The translations under genes and the position numbers were made by a program. Positions 17,026 through 27,282 of a DNA stretch of 64,000 bases are shown here, piece by piece. Numbering within the stretch: position 1 is the first letter of the stretch; every line of letters starts with the position of its first letter. The stretch is from assembly GCA_958439195.1 (NCBI GenBank), contig OY288170.1:1-64000 (forward strand), given 5' to 3'. Source of the DNA: an uncultured Paracoccaceae bacterium. GTDB lineage: Bacteria; Pseudomonadota; Alphaproteobacteria; Rhodobacterales; Rhodobacteraceae. The notes under the pieces are model-generated. The model made no database searches and had not been told where the DNA came from. It worked only from the letters and a program-made list of their open reading frames with translations.

Positions 17026-17607
17026 ATGAAACTGCTGTCATCGATCACCCAAGGCATCACACGCGCCCTGCGCCGGTTCGGGTCTGATACATCCGGCACG
17101 TTGCTGGCCGAAGCCATGTTCATCGTGCCGGTCATGGCGCTGGGCATGTCGGGCTTCTACGCATTCTGGGATGTCTATCAGACACAGAACCGCGTGCAGA
17201 AAGGCGCCTATGCCGTCTCGGACATGCTGTCGCGGGAAATGGTCCCGGCCAGCCCTGCCTTCCTGACGGGTCTGGAGCGGACGCTTGAATACATCATCGG
17301 CCAAGATGCGCGCATCCGGGTGACAAGCATCCGCCGCGTGTCGGACGGGCCATTGGGTCTGCAGGGGTTGGATGTACTGTGGTCGGTCTCTCCCGGCAAT
17401 GTGATGCTTCCCCTGAACGAAGGCACCCTGACCCAGATCGAACCGGACATTCCCATGACGGCGGTCGGATCGAACATGGTGGTGATGGAGGTGGTCGTCC
17501 CCTATTCGCCGGTCACAGAAATCCTTGAACTGGATACGATCAGCGAAACCGTCGCCATGCGCCCGCGCTTTTTGCCGACGCTCTGCCTGACGGGCGTAAG
17601 CTGCTGA
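17026..17607 (+). CDS. TadE/TadF-like pilus assembly protein
   Basis: The 193-residue product repeats the architecture of its neighbour: a basic N-terminus, then SGTLLAEAMFIVPVMALGMS as an anchoring helix containing Glu, then a periplasmic domain of about 140 residues. It starts 13 bases after the previous stop, with GAGGGGGGC upstream, and is the last gene of the three-gene unit. With the TadG-like and TadE-like proteins it likely forms a minor pseudopilin set. The C-terminal Cys (GVSC) is a possible disulphide partner. Confidence 0.8.
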   Translation: MKLLSSITQGITRALRRFGSDTSGTLLAEAMFIVPVMALGMSGFYAFWDVYQTQNRVQKGAYAVSDMLSREMVPASPAFLTGLERTLEYIIGQDARIRVTSIRRVSDGPLGLQGLDVLWSVSPGNVMLPLNEGTLTQIEPDIPMTAVGSNMVVMEVVVPYSPVTEILELDTISETVAMRPRFLPTLCLTGVSC

Positions 17608-17747
17608 CCACCCGGCGCCGACGAACCTGGACGCTGACAACCCTGTGCGCCTGTGCGCCACGGCACCAACCTTCTGCACGGGGCGGCGTTGTCTGCCCCG
17701 TTTGCATGACCTAGCTTTGCAGTCACGCCCATAGCAGGAGGCTGCCC

Positions 17748-18659
17748 ATGTCGATCCGTCCCGTCGTTCATGAAAACCACGCCCAACCCACCTACGAAGG
17801 CGCGGGCGTTCATCTGCACCGTGCCTTCGGTTTTGGCGACCCGGACAGGATGGACCCGTTCCTGCTGTTCGACGATTTCCGCAACGAAGACCCGCGTGAT
17901 TACATGCGTGGCTTTCCCTGGCACCCGCATCGCGGCATCGAAACGATCACCTATGTGCTTGCAGGCGCGGTGGAACATGGCGACAGCCTCGGCAACCACG
18001 GCCTGCTCAAGGGCGGCGATGTGCAATGGATGACCGCCGGATCGGGCATCCTGCATCAGGAAATGCCGCGCGGGAATGGCAAGGGTCAGATGCACGGCTT
18101 TCAGCTTTGGGCGAACCTGCCCTCTGCGCTGAAGATGACCGCCCCGCGCTATCAGGACGTAAAGGGCAAGGACATCCCCGAAATCATGGATGATGATGGC
18201 ACCGTGGTGAAGATCATCGTCGGATCGTTCTGGGGCAAGACCGGCCCTGTGGACGGCATCGCCGCCGATCCACAATACCTTGATATCTACGTGCCGCCGG
18301 GGCGGAGAAAGACCTTCAAGGTCGATACCTATCGCCGCGCCTTCGCCTATGTCTTTGACGGCAAGGGCAGCTTCCGCGACGCCAGCCGCCCCAAGGGCGT
18401 TCTGCTGGAAAAAGAAGTTATGGGCCACGAGGTGAACATCCGTGACATGTCGGGGGACCGTACTTTGGTGCAGTTCGGCACCGGGGATGAGGTGACGGTG
18501 CAGGCCGGTCCCGACGGCATCCGCTTCTTGCTCATTTCCGGCGCCCCGATCCAGGAACCGGTCGCATGGCACGGTCCCATCGTGATGAATACCCAGGCCG
18601 AAATCCGGCAGGCTATGGCCGAACTGAAGAACGGCACCTTCATCCGGCCCGCGCATTGA
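17748..18659 (+). CDS. Pirin family protein
   Basis: Pirins are cupins that bind iron; some act as quercetin dioxygenases, others as cofactors. The 303-residue product has the metal-binding set His59, His61, His103 and Glu105 (WHPHRGIETITYVL and GILHQEMPRG). The C-terminal cupin half runs from about 180. The start follows CAGGAGGC. It is in the same orientation as the next lipoprotein gene, 73 bases away, but nothing nearby hints at its substrate, so the role stays general. Confidence 0.9.
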   Translation: MSIRPVVHENHAQPTYEGAGVHLHRAFGFGDPDRMDPFLLFDDFRNEDPRDYMRGFPWHPHRGIETITYVLAGAVEHGDSLGNHGLLKGGDVQWMTAGSGILHQEMPRGNGKGQMHGFQLWANLPSALKMTAPRYQDVKGKDIPEIMDDDGTVVKIIVGSFWGKTGPVDGIAADPQYLDIYVPPGRRKTFKVDTYRRAFAYVFDGKGSFRDASRPKGVLLEKEVMGHEVNIRDMSGDRTLVQFGTGDEVTVQAGPDGIRFLLISGAPIQEPVAWHGPIVMNTQAEIRQAMAELKNGTFIRPAH

Positions 18660-18732
18660 CGCGGGCCGCGCTTGCGGATTTGCTGGGCAACCGATACGCC
18701 CGACCACGCGGGCCAGCCCGCCCGGAGGCCAC

Positions 18733-18954
18733 ATGACCCGCCTGCCCCTTCTTCTTGCCCTTGCCTGCGTCGCAACACTGGCCGGTTGCAGCGATCCGGG
18801 CTTTCTGCGGCAGGCGGAACCCGCGCCAACCCCCGTCCTGCTTCCGATCGAACAAATTCTGGAAGGCACCAGCCCGCAACTGGATGCCGAGGCAGCCGCC
18901 GCCCTCACAGCGCGCGGCGCCGACCTGCGCGCCCGGACCGGCACCGAAGGCTAG
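18733..18954 (+). CDS. Small putative lipoprotein
   Basis: The 73-residue product has a signal peptide (MTRLPLLLALACVATLAGC) that ends in a lipobox LAGC with the lipidated Cys at 19. The mature part is about 54 residues, Ala- and Pro-rich, with no recognised domain. A good ribosome site (GGAGG) precedes ATG 18733. Asp at +3 of the mature protein (CSD) leaves location in the inner or outer membrane open. It lies between pirin and hom. Confidence 0.7.
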   Translation: MTRLPLLLALACVATLAGCSDPGFLRQAEPAPTPVLLPIEQILEGTSPQLDAEAAAALTARGADLRARTGTEG

Positions 18955-19022
18955 GCCGCGTTGCAAGCCTTGCCGCGAACGGCTAAGGGGGCTGCGTGCC
19001 TGCCCGCTTGATGGAGTCTTAC

Positions 19023-20318
19023 ATGCCTGCGCCCCTTCGCCTTGGTCTTGCCGGTCTGGGAACTGTGGGTATCGGCGTGGTCAAGATCGTGCAAAGACAC
19101 GCCGACCTGCTTGCCGCCCGCGCCGGACGCCCGGTGGTGATCACCGCCGTGTCCGCCCGCGACCGCACGAAAAACCGCGACGCCGATCTGTCCGGCTATG
19201 CCTGGGAAACCGACCCGGTCGCCTTGGCCCTCCGCGATGATGTCGATGTGTTCGTCGAAGTGATGGGCGGCCATGACGGCCCCGCCAAGGCCGCGACCGA
19301 GGCCGCAATCTCCAGCGGCAAGGATGTCGTCACCGCCAACAAGGCGCTGCTGGCCCATCATGGCCACGCCCTCGCCCTGGCCGCCGAATCCGCAGGCCGC
19401 GTGATCCGGTTCGAGGCGGCGGTGGCGGGCGGTATCCCGGTGATCAAGGCGCTGACCGAAGGTCTGGCCGCAAACCAGATCCGCCGTGTGATGGGCGTGA
19501 TGAACGGCACCTGCAATTACATCCTGACGCGCATGGCCAGCGCCGGCCTGCCCTATGAAACGGTTTTTGAAGAGGCCCGCCAATTGGGCTATCTGGAGGC
19601 CGACCCTAACCTTGACGTGGGCGGCATCGACGCAGGCCATAAACTTTCCCTGCTGGCCGCCATCGCCTTTGGCACCAAGGTCAGCTTTGACCATGTGGAA
19701 CTGGAAGGCATCGGCAATGTGTCGATCGAAGACATTCGCATGGCCGATGACATGGGCTATCATATCAAGCTCTTGGGTGTGGCGCAGATGACAGGGCGGG
19801 GGCTGGAACAGCGCATGACACCGTGCCTCGTCCCGGCAGAAAGCCCACTGGGCCAGTTGCAGGGCGGCACCAACATGGTGGTGCTGGATGGCGACAGCGT
19901 GGGCCAGATCGTCCTGCGCGGCCCCGGCGCAGGCGAAGGCCCAACCGCCAGCGCCGTCATGGCCGATGTGATGGACCTTGCCCGTGGCTTCCGTATTCCA
20001 ACCTTCGGTCGGCCCGCCGCTACCCTTGCCGACCCGGTCCCCGCCAAGGCCGCCACCCCGGCCCCCTACTACCTGCGCATGACGCTTCTGGACAAACCCG
20101 GCGCGTTGGCCAAAGTGGCCACCTGCCTGGGCGAGGCAGGCATCTCCATCGACCAGATGCGCCAGATCAACCAGCCGGGCGAAGCGGATGACAAGGCGGT
20201 GGTGCTGATCGTCACACACAAGGCCGCCCCCGCCGACATCGCCTATGCTCTGGCCCGCTTTGGTGAAACCGGGGTGGTGATGGGTGCGCCGGTGGCGATC
20301 CGCATCGAGGAAGTCTGA
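19023..20318 (+). CDS. hom: Homoserine dehydrogenase
   Basis: The enzyme reduces aspartate semialdehyde to homoserine on the way to threonine and methionine. The 431-residue product has an N-terminal NAD(P)-binding fold (LRLGLAGLGTVGIGVVKIV), the catalytic domain (AAVAGGIPVIKALTEGLAAN; MNGTCNYILTRM) and a C-terminal ACT domain from about 350 (YYLRMTLLDKPGALAKVATC), which usually gives feedback by threonine. ATG 19023 has GGAG six bases upstream and yields the family start; the ATGs at 18996 and 19011 do not. glpX follows after a weak hairpin. Confidence 0.96.
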   Translation: MPAPLRLGLAGLGTVGIGVVKIVQRHADLLAARAGRPVVITAVSARDRTKNRDADLSGYAWETDPVALALRDDVDVFVEVMGGHDGPAKAATEAAISSGKDVVTANKALLAHHGHALALAAESAGRVIRFEAAVAGGIPVIKALTEGLAANQIRRVMGVMNGTCNYILTRMASAGLPYETVFEEARQLGYLEADPNLDVGGIDAGHKLSLLAAIAFGTKVSFDHVELEGIGNVSIEDIRMADDMGYHIKLLGVAQMTGRGLEQRMTPCLVPAESPLGQLQGGTNMVVLDGDSVGQIVLRGPGAGEGPTASAVMADVMDLARGFRIPTFGRPAATLADPVPAKAATPAPYYLRMTLLDKPGALAKVATCLGEAGISIDQMRQINQPGEADDKAVVLIVTHKAAPADIAYALARFGETGVVMGAPVAIRIEEV

Positions 20319-20335
20319 TCGCGGCTGGCCACGAC

Positions 20336-20362
20336 AATTCTTCGCAAAAGAATTTTCCTCTC
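20336..20362 (+). terminator. Weak terminator after hom
   Basis: AATTCTT (20336-20342) pairs with AAGAATT (20348-20354) and is followed by TTCCTCTCTCT. The AT-rich 7-bp stem stands out in GC-rich DNA, 18 bases after the hom stop. Confidence 0.45.
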
Positions 20363-20470
20363 TCTGATTGGAAACACCTTGTCTTTGCCCCGTTAGCGCG
20401 ACCACGCTTGCCCCACACCTGCCCGAACGGTAAGGGGCGGGGGCAAAACCGGGGCGAGGAGTGACGACAC

Positions 20471-21436
20471 ATGGCCGACAAGCAGGAATTCGAAGACCGC
20501 CTTCTTTCGCTGGGCCTTGCCCGCGTGTCAGAGGCCGCCGCCCTTGCCAGCGCACAACTGATCGGACGTGGCGATGAAAAGGCCGCCGATCAGGCCGCCG
20601 TCAACGCCATGCGCGACCAGTTGAACCTTCTCGACATCGCCGGGGTGGTGGTGATCGGTGAAGGCGAACGGGACGAAGCGCCGATGCTTTATATCGGCGA
20701 AAAGGTCGGCACCGGGAACGGCCCTGCCGTGGATATCGCGCTCGACCCACTGGAAGGCACCACGCTTACGGCCAAGGACATGCCCAACGCCCTGACCGTG
20801 ATCGCAATGGCCCCGCGCGGCACGATGCTGCATGCCCCCGATGTCTATATGGAAAAGCTGGCCATCGGCCCCGGCTACAAACCCGGCACCGTCACCATGT
20901 CGATGTCCCCTGCCGAACGTGTGTCAGCCCTCGCCGCCGCCAAAGGCTGCTCGACCGAAGACATCACCGTCTGCGTGCTGGAACGCCCTCGGCATGAAGA
21001 AATGATCAAGGAAATCCGCTCCACCGGGGCATCCATCCGCCTGATCACCGATGGCGACGTCGCAGGCGTCATGCATTGCGCCGAACCCGAGGTGACGGGG
21101 ATCGACATGTATATGGGATCAGGCGGCGCCCCCGAAGGCGTGCTGGCCGCCGCCGCGCTGAAATGCATGGGCGGGCATTTCTATGGCAAGCTGCTGTTCC
21201 GCAACGATGACGAACGCAGCCGCGCGCGCAAAGCCGGGATCACCAATTTCGACCGCGTCTACACGCGCGATGATCTGGTGCGCGGCGACGTGATCTTTGC
21301 CGCCACCGGTGTCACCAGCGGGTCGCTGCTGGCAGGGATCAAACGCGAACCGGGCTGGGTGACGACCGAAACCATCCTGATGCGGTCCAAGACCGGATCG
21401 GTTCGGCGGGTCACTTATCGCAGCCCCGTAAAGTGA
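20471..21436 (+). CDS. glpX: Class II fructose-1,6-bisphosphatase
   Basis: The GlpX-type phosphatase removes the 1-phosphate from fructose 1,6-bisphosphate in gluconeogenesis; some homologues also act on sedoheptulose bisphosphate. The 321-residue product shows the metal and substrate motifs VVIGEGERDEAPMLYIGEKV and DPLEGTTLTAKDMPNAL, and a C-terminal phosphate-binding part (TDGDVAGVMHC; GSGGAPEGVLAAAALKC). The start follows GAGGAG. Carbon from acetate through the ethylmalonyl-CoA pathway (ecm is in this window) would need such an enzyme for sugar synthesis. Confidence 0.95.
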   Translation: MADKQEFEDRLLSLGLARVSEAAALASAQLIGRGDEKAADQAAVNAMRDQLNLLDIAGVVVIGEGERDEAPMLYIGEKVGTGNGPAVDIALDPLEGTTLTAKDMPNALTVIAMAPRGTMLHAPDVYMEKLAIGPGYKPGTVTMSMSPAERVSALAAAKGCSTEDITVCVLERPRHEEMIKEIRSTGASIRLITDGDVAGVMHCAEPEVTGIDMYMGSGGAPEGVLAAAALKCMGGHFYGKLLFRNDDERSRARKAGITNFDRVYTRDDLVRGDVIFAATGVTSGSLLAGIKREPGWVTTETILMRSKTGSVRRVTYRSPVK

Positions 21437-21446
21437 TCTGCCAGAT

Positions 21447-21461
21447 TACGTAAATTACGTA
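21447..21461. promoter_or_regulatory. 15-bp perfect palindrome between glpX and recJ
   Basis: TACGTAA-A-TTACGTA is a perfect 7-bp inverted repeat around one base, 11 bases after the glpX stop and 63 bases before the recJ start. It is followed by five T residues at 21462-21466. It could be an operator for a dimeric regulator of recJ, or a short terminator. Confidence 0.4.
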
Positions 21462-21476
21462 TTTTTGGCGTGAACA

Positions 21477-21504
21477 GGCGGCAGGGCTTGCAGCCCTGCC
21501 CGCC
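21477..21504 (+). terminator. GC-rich hairpin upstream of recJ
   Basis: GGCAGGGCT (21480-21488) pairs perfectly with AGCCCTGCC (21492-21500) around TGC; the stem extends past a one-base bulge to 21477 and 21504. It lacks a T run, so termination of glpX is possible but unproven. Confidence 0.4.
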
Positions 21505-21523
21505 TTGCGGCACTAGATCGGGC

Positions 21524-23275
<1,752 letters not shown>

Positions 23276-23351
23276 CGCTGGCCCCCGCCTACACCGCACC
23301 TGCCCACACCCACGCCCACGCAAAGCACCCCCCCGCCGCACATTTTCCCCC

Positions 23352-23380
23352 TTGCGAGTCACCCGCCCCACCATTAGACA
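23352..23380 (+). promoter_or_regulatory. Promoter of tRNA-Glu
   Basis: TTGCGA (23352-23357) and TAGACA (23375-23380) are separated by exactly 17 bases and end 16 bases before the mature tRNA, an arrangement typical of sigma-70 tRNA promoters. Confidence 0.5.
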
Positions 23381-23396
23381 CCCCGCCATTGCCAGT

Positions 23397-23471
23397 GGCC
23401 CGTTCGTCTATCGGTTAGGACACCAGGTTTTCAACCTGGGAAGAGGGGTTCGACTCCCCTACGGGCTGCCA
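23397..23471 (+). tRNA. tRNA-Glu (anticodon TTC)
   Basis: The cloverleaf can be folded by hand. The acceptor stem pairs GGCCCGT (23397-23403) with ACGGGCT (23461-23467), with one G-U pair. The anticodon stem is CCAGG/CCTGG around loop TTTTCAA, giving anticodon TTC. The T arm is AGGGG-TTCGACT-CCCCT. The discriminator is G and CCA is encoded (23469-23471). I see no repeat of its 3' end nearby, so no sign of island integration. Confidence 0.96.
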
Positions 23472-23612
23472 CCTCCCCTGAACCATTGCCGCACAAAATT
23501 GTTCTCGCTCGGATCGCCGCTGTGGTGGTTTTCCCTGTTCCCTGTGCGGCATGCCCGCGACAGGCGCGCCCCGTCATGCCATGATCGCGCAACCATCTTG
23601 TGCGAGGCGCGA

Positions 23613-25241
23613 ATGACGGCTCTCCCCCTTGGTCCCAGCGGCCATAGCGACACCTTCACCCGCGACAACCTTCCCCCGGCCAGCCAATGGCCCGACCTGC
23701 GGCTGGATGGCTTCGACTATCCCGATTGGCTGAATGCCGCGGTGGAATTGACTGACCGGATGGTCGAACGCGGCTTTGGCGATCACACCGCGCTGATCGG
23801 CAATGGTCGGACGCGCACCTACAAGGAACTCACCGACTGGTCCAACCGCATCGCCCATGCGCTGGTCGCAGATTACGGCGTGAAACCCGGCAATCGGGTG
23901 CTGATCCGGTCGGCCAACAACCCCGCGATGGTGGCCTGCTGGCTGGCCGCCACCAAGGCGGGCGCGGTGGTGGTCAACACCATGCCGATGCTGCGGGCGG
24001 GGGAGCTGTCGGCCATCGTGAACAAGGCGGAAATCACCCACGCCCTTTGCGACACCCGCCTGATGCAAGACCTCGTCGCCTGCCAAAAGGGCAGCGCCCA
24101 CCTGCACACCGTCGTGGGCTTTGACGGCACCGCCAATCACGATGCCGAACTGGACCGGGTCGCCTTGCGCAAACCCGTCCGCTTCACCCCGCCGCCCACG
24201 GGCCGCGATGACGTGGCGCTTCTGGGCTTCACCTCCGGCACGACCGGAGAGCCGAAGGCCACAATGCATTTCCACCGCGACCTGCTGATCATCGCGGATG
24301 GCTATGCGCGCGAGGTGCTGGCCGTCACCCCCGACGACATCTTCATAGGCTCCCCACCCCTGGCCTTCACCTTCGGCTTGGGCGGGCTGGCCATCTTTCC
24401 CCTGCGCTTCGGCGCGGCGGCGGCGCTGCTGGAACAGGCCAGCCCGCCGAACATGATCGACATCATCACCGAACACCGTGCCACGATCTGCTTCACCGCC
24501 CCCACCGCCTATCGCGTCATGCTCAAGGCGATGGAAGATGGGGCCGACCTCTCCTCGCTCCGCGCCGCGGTCAGCGCGGGCGAAACCCTGCCCGCCCCGG
24601 TCTATGATGAATGGATCGCCCGCACGGGCAAACCCATGCTGGATGGCATTGGTGCCACCGAAATGCTGCACATCTTCCTGACCAACCGCTTCGATGACCA
24701 CCGGCCCGGCTGTACCGGCCGCCCTGTCACGGGCTATGAGGCGCGGATCGTCGGCCCCGACATGGCCGAACTCCCCCGCGGCGAGGTGGGCCGTTTGGCC
24801 GTGCGCGGCCCCACGGGGTGCCGCTACATGGCCGATCCCCGCCAGACCGCCTATGTCCAGGGCGGCTGGAACCTGACGGGCGACAGTTTCTGGCAGGATG
24901 CCGACGGCCGCTTCCACTTTGCCGCCCGCTCCGATGACATGATCATCAGCGCCGGCTACAACATCGCGGGACCAGAGGTAGAGGCCGCACTGCTCTCCCA
25001 CCCCGCCGTTCATGAATGCGCCGTCGTCGCCGCCCCAGATGACGAACGCGGCCAGATCGTCGCCGCGCATGTGGTGCTGGCCCCCGGCGAAACGGGCGGC
25101 GCGCTGATGGTCAAACTGTTGCAGGACCACGTGAAAAAGGTGATCGCGCCCTACAAATACCCGCGCCGGGTTGTGTTCACCGACACCCTGCCGAAAACCC
25201 AGACCGGCAAGATCCAACGCTTTCGCCTGCGCGATCCGTGA
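23613..25241 (+). CDS. Benzoate/2-aminobenzoate-CoA ligase family protein
   Basis: This AMP-forming ligase would activate an aromatic acid to its CoA thioester, the entry step of the catabolic cluster that follows. The 542-residue product has the P-loop-like motif GFTSGTTGEPKAT, the core GDSFWQDADGRFHFAARSDD, and the C-terminal catalytic lysine in LPKTQTGKIQRF. Anthranilate is the substrate inferred from the neighbouring monooxygenase/reductase; benzoate or a relative is possible. ATG 23613 follows GAGG and fits family length. It is convergent with the seven-gene minus-strand operon, and its stop abuts that of the RidA gene. Confidence 0.85.
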   Translation: MTALPLGPSGHSDTFTRDNLPPASQWPDLRLDGFDYPDWLNAAVELTDRMVERGFGDHTALIGNGRTRTYKELTDWSNRIAHALVADYGVKPGNRVLIRSANNPAMVACWLAATKAGAVVVNTMPMLRAGELSAIVNKAEITHALCDTRLMQDLVACQKGSAHLHTVVGFDGTANHDAELDRVALRKPVRFTPPPTGRDDVALLGFTSGTTGEPKATMHFHRDLLIIADGYAREVLAVTPDDIFIGSPPLAFTFGLGGLAIFPLRFGAAAALLEQASPPNMIDIITEHRATICFTAPTAYRVMLKAMEDGADLSSLRAAVSAGETLPAPVYDEWIARTGKPMLDGIGATEMLHIFLTNRFDDHRPGCTGRPVTGYEARIVGPDMAELPRGEVGRLAVRGPTGCRYMADPRQTAYVQGGWNLTGDSFWQDADGRFHFAARSDDMIISAGYNIAGPEVEAALLSHPAVHECAVVAAPDDERGQIVAAHVVLAPGETGGALMVKLLQDHVKKVIAPYKYPRRVVFTDTLPKTQTGKIQRFRLRDP

Positions 25242-25649
25242 TCAGCCGGGGATCACCGCCGTCGCCTCGATCTCCACCTTGGCGCGATCCTCGACCAGCG
25301 CCACCACCTGCACCAAGGCCATCGCCGGGTAATGCCGCCCGATCACCGCCTTGTAGGCACGACCCAACTCTTTCAGCGACCCCAGATATTCCTGTTTGTC
25401 GGTGACATACCATGTCAACCGCACCAGATGCTCCGGCCCCGCCCCGGCACAGGCCAGCACCTCGACGATGGACCGCAGCGCCTGTTCCACCTGCCCCACG
25501 AAATCATCCGTCTCGAACTGCTGATCGGCGTTCCAGCCGATGATCCCCCCGGTGAACACCATCCGCCCAGTGGCGGCCACCCCGTTGGAATAGCCGATGG
25601 CCGGCTTCCAATGCGACGGGTGCAGGAATTGCAACGCAGTCTCGGTCAT
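25242..25649 (-). CDS. RidA family protein (enamine/imine deaminase-like)
   Basis: RidA proteins hydrolyse reactive enamines and imines. The 135-residue product has the family core (GRMVFTGGIIGW at the start and EIEATAVIPG at the end), but I do not see the usual full catalytic Arg motif, so activity is uncertain. It ends the minus-strand operon; its start overlaps the thioesterase stop as ATGA. A role in releasing ammonia from a nitrogen-bearing ring intermediate fits an anthranilate pathway, but is inference. Its stop and the ligase stop form a shared TGATCA. Confidence 0.85.
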   Translation of the reverse strand: MTETALQFLHPSHWKPAIGYSNGVAATGRMVFTGGIIGWNADQQFETDDFVGQVEQALRSIVEVLACAGAGPEHLVRLTWYVTDKQEYLGSLKELGRAYKAVIGRHYPAMALVQVVALVEDRAKVEIEATAVIPG

Positions 25650-26056
25650 GCCACCCCCTCCTGATGCGCGGCCAAAACCGCACGAATACGGTCAGGCCAG
25701 CGTGCAGGCCGCCCCTCGGGCGACATCCACACCAGCACCAGCCGCGCCGTCATCCGCTGCTGACCGCCGCTCGCCATCTCCAGCCGCAGGGTGACGGAAC
25801 TGCCGCCCACCCGCTCCACCACCAACAGCCAGTCCAGCACATCACCCAACCGCGACGGCGCACGAAAATCCGTCTCGACTCGCGCCGTAGGCACCGCGAT
25901 GCCATCTTCCATCATGGCATGATAGGAATAGCCCACCACCTCACGAAAGAAATTCTCGCAGACCGAATTGGTCATCTCGAAATAACGGGGGTAGAAAACG
26001 ATCCCCGCCGGATCGCAATGGTTAAACTCCACCCGGATCGTGCGCGCATAGCTCAT
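25646..26056 (-). CDS. Acyl-CoA thioesterase, 4-hydroxybenzoyl-CoA type
   Basis: This is a hotdog-fold thioesterase of 136 residues. The catalytic Asp region is seen at the start (VEFNHCDPAGIVFYPRYFEM), as in 4-hydroxybenzoyl-CoA thioesterases. In this operon it may free CoA from stalled ring or ring-cleavage thioesters. Both ends overlap neighbours by 4 bases (ATGA), so it is translated with the acyl-CoA dehydrogenase and RidA genes. Confidence 0.85.
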   Translation of the reverse strand: MSYARTIRVEFNHCDPAGIVFYPRYFEMTNSVCENFFREVVGYSYHAMMEDGIAVPTARVETDFRAPSRLGDVLDWLLVVERVGGSSVTLRLEMASGGQQRMTARLVLVWMSPEGRPARWPDRIRAVLAAHQEGVA

Positions 26057-27189
26057 CCCAGCACACTCCGCGCAATGACCACCCGCTGCACATCCGACGC
26101 GCCCTCATAAATCCGCAACGCCCGGATCTCGCGGTACAGGCTTTCCACCACCGATCCATGCCGCACGCCATCGCCGCCATGCAATTGCACCGCCATGTCG
26201 ATCACCTCCTGCGCGGCCTCGGTGGCATACAGCTTGGCCATCGCCGCCTCACGCGTGACACGCGCCGCGCCATTGTCCTTGGCCCAGGCCGCCCGATACA
26301 CCAGCAACGCCGCCGCATCGATCTTCAACGCCATATCGGCCAGATGCCCCTGCACCATCTGCAACTCGGCCAGCGCCTGCCCCTGAATCCGCCGCGCCTT
26401 GACGCGCGCCAACGCCTCATCCAGCGCCCGCCGCGCAAAGCCCAGCGCCGCCGCACCCACGGTGGACCGGAACACATCCAGCACCGACATGGCGATGCGA
26501 AAGCCCGCACCCTGATCGCCAACCAGTGCCGCCTCCGGCAACACCATCCCCGCCATCCGCAAGGTGGCCAGCGGATGCGGCGCGATCACCTCCAACCGTT
26601 CCACCACCTCAAGCCCCGGCGTATCGGCGGGCATCAGAAACGCTGACAACCCCTTCGCCCCCGGCGCCTCACCCGTCCGCGCAAAGACCACATAGACATC
26701 GGCAATCCCGCCATTGGAAATCCAGGTCTTTTCGCCCTCGATCAACCAACCACCCTGCACCCGCGTGGCTGTGGTCGTCGTCGCCGCCACATCCGACCCC
26801 GACCCCGGCTCTGTCAGCGCAAAGCCCGCAATTGCCGCCCCGGTCCGCGTCCGCGCCAGCCACTCCTGCTGCATGGGCGTGCCAAACAGGCTCACCGCCC
26901 CCATCCCCAGCCCCTGCATCGCAAAGGCGAAATCCGCCAAACCGTCATGCCGCGCCAGCGTCTCGCGGATCAGGCACAGCGTGCGCACATCCAACCGCTC
27001 GCCCGCCGCAGCGCCGCTGTGCTGCAACCAGCCGCCATCCCCCAACATTGCCACCAGACCCCGACAGGCCGCATCCACATCGCCATGATCCACCGGCAGA
27101 TGCGCGCCACACCACGCCCCAAGCGCCGCGGCCAGATCACGGTGGCGCGCCTCAAAAAAGGGCCAGTCCAGAAAACTTGTATCGCTCAT
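26053..27189 (-). CDS. Acyl-CoA dehydrogenase family protein
   Basis: This FAD enzyme of 378 residues would introduce a double bond in a CoA thioester. Family motifs are FALTEPGSGSDVAATTT (FAD/substrate), KTWISNGGIADVYVVFA, and the C-terminal AVQLHGGDGV and REIRALRIYEGASDVQ, where Glu of YEGASD is in the usual catalytic-base area. ATG 27189 is preceded by GAAGGCGG, which is the end of a dispersed repeat. An extension to 27210 is possible but less likely. It is the fifth gene of the operon. Confidence 0.9.
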   Translation of the reverse strand: MSDTSFLDWPFFEARHRDLAAALGAWCGAHLPVDHGDVDAACRGLVAMLGDGGWLQHSGAAAGERLDVRTLCLIRETLARHDGLADFAFAMQGLGMGAVSLFGTPMQQEWLARTRTGAAIAGFALTEPGSGSDVAATTTTATRVQGGWLIEGEKTWISNGGIADVYVVFARTGEAPGAKGLSAFLMPADTPGLEVVERLEVIAPHPLATLRMAGMVLPEAALVGDQGAGFRIAMSVLDVFRSTVGAAALGFARRALDEALARVKARRIQGQALAELQMVQGHLADMALKIDAAALLVYRAAWAKDNGAARVTREAAMAKLYATEAAQEVIDMAVQLHGGDGVRHGSVVESLYREIRALRIYEGASDVQRVVIARSVLG

Positions 27190-27195
27190 GCCGCC

Positions 27196-27281
27196 TTCAT
27201 CTTGGTTCAACTACCCTCAGGGGGTGAGGCGCGTCCGCGCCGAGGGGGCGGAACGCCCCCTGATTTTTCGCATGAAAAATC
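27196..27281 (-). repeat. Composite dispersed repeat, copy inside the aromatic-CoA operon
   Basis: Read on the minus strand, the gap after the enoyl-CoA hydratase stop holds three parts. First is GATTTTTC/GAAAAATC (27262-27281). Next is AGGGGGCG-ttc-CGCCCCCT (27243-27261). The conserved tail then runs through CCTGAGGG to CCAAGATGAA (27196-27205). The last part forms the ribosome-binding region of the acyl-CoA dehydrogenase gene. Bases 27196-27261 match 7298-7364 in the opposite orientation. Confidence 0.85.
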
Positions 27282-27282
27282 G

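Noticed and set aside
18951..20555. A 534-residue minus-strand frame over the hom gene
   Set aside because: It is opposite a gene with full homoserine dehydrogenase and ACT motifs and has low-complexity His/Gly/Asp composition.
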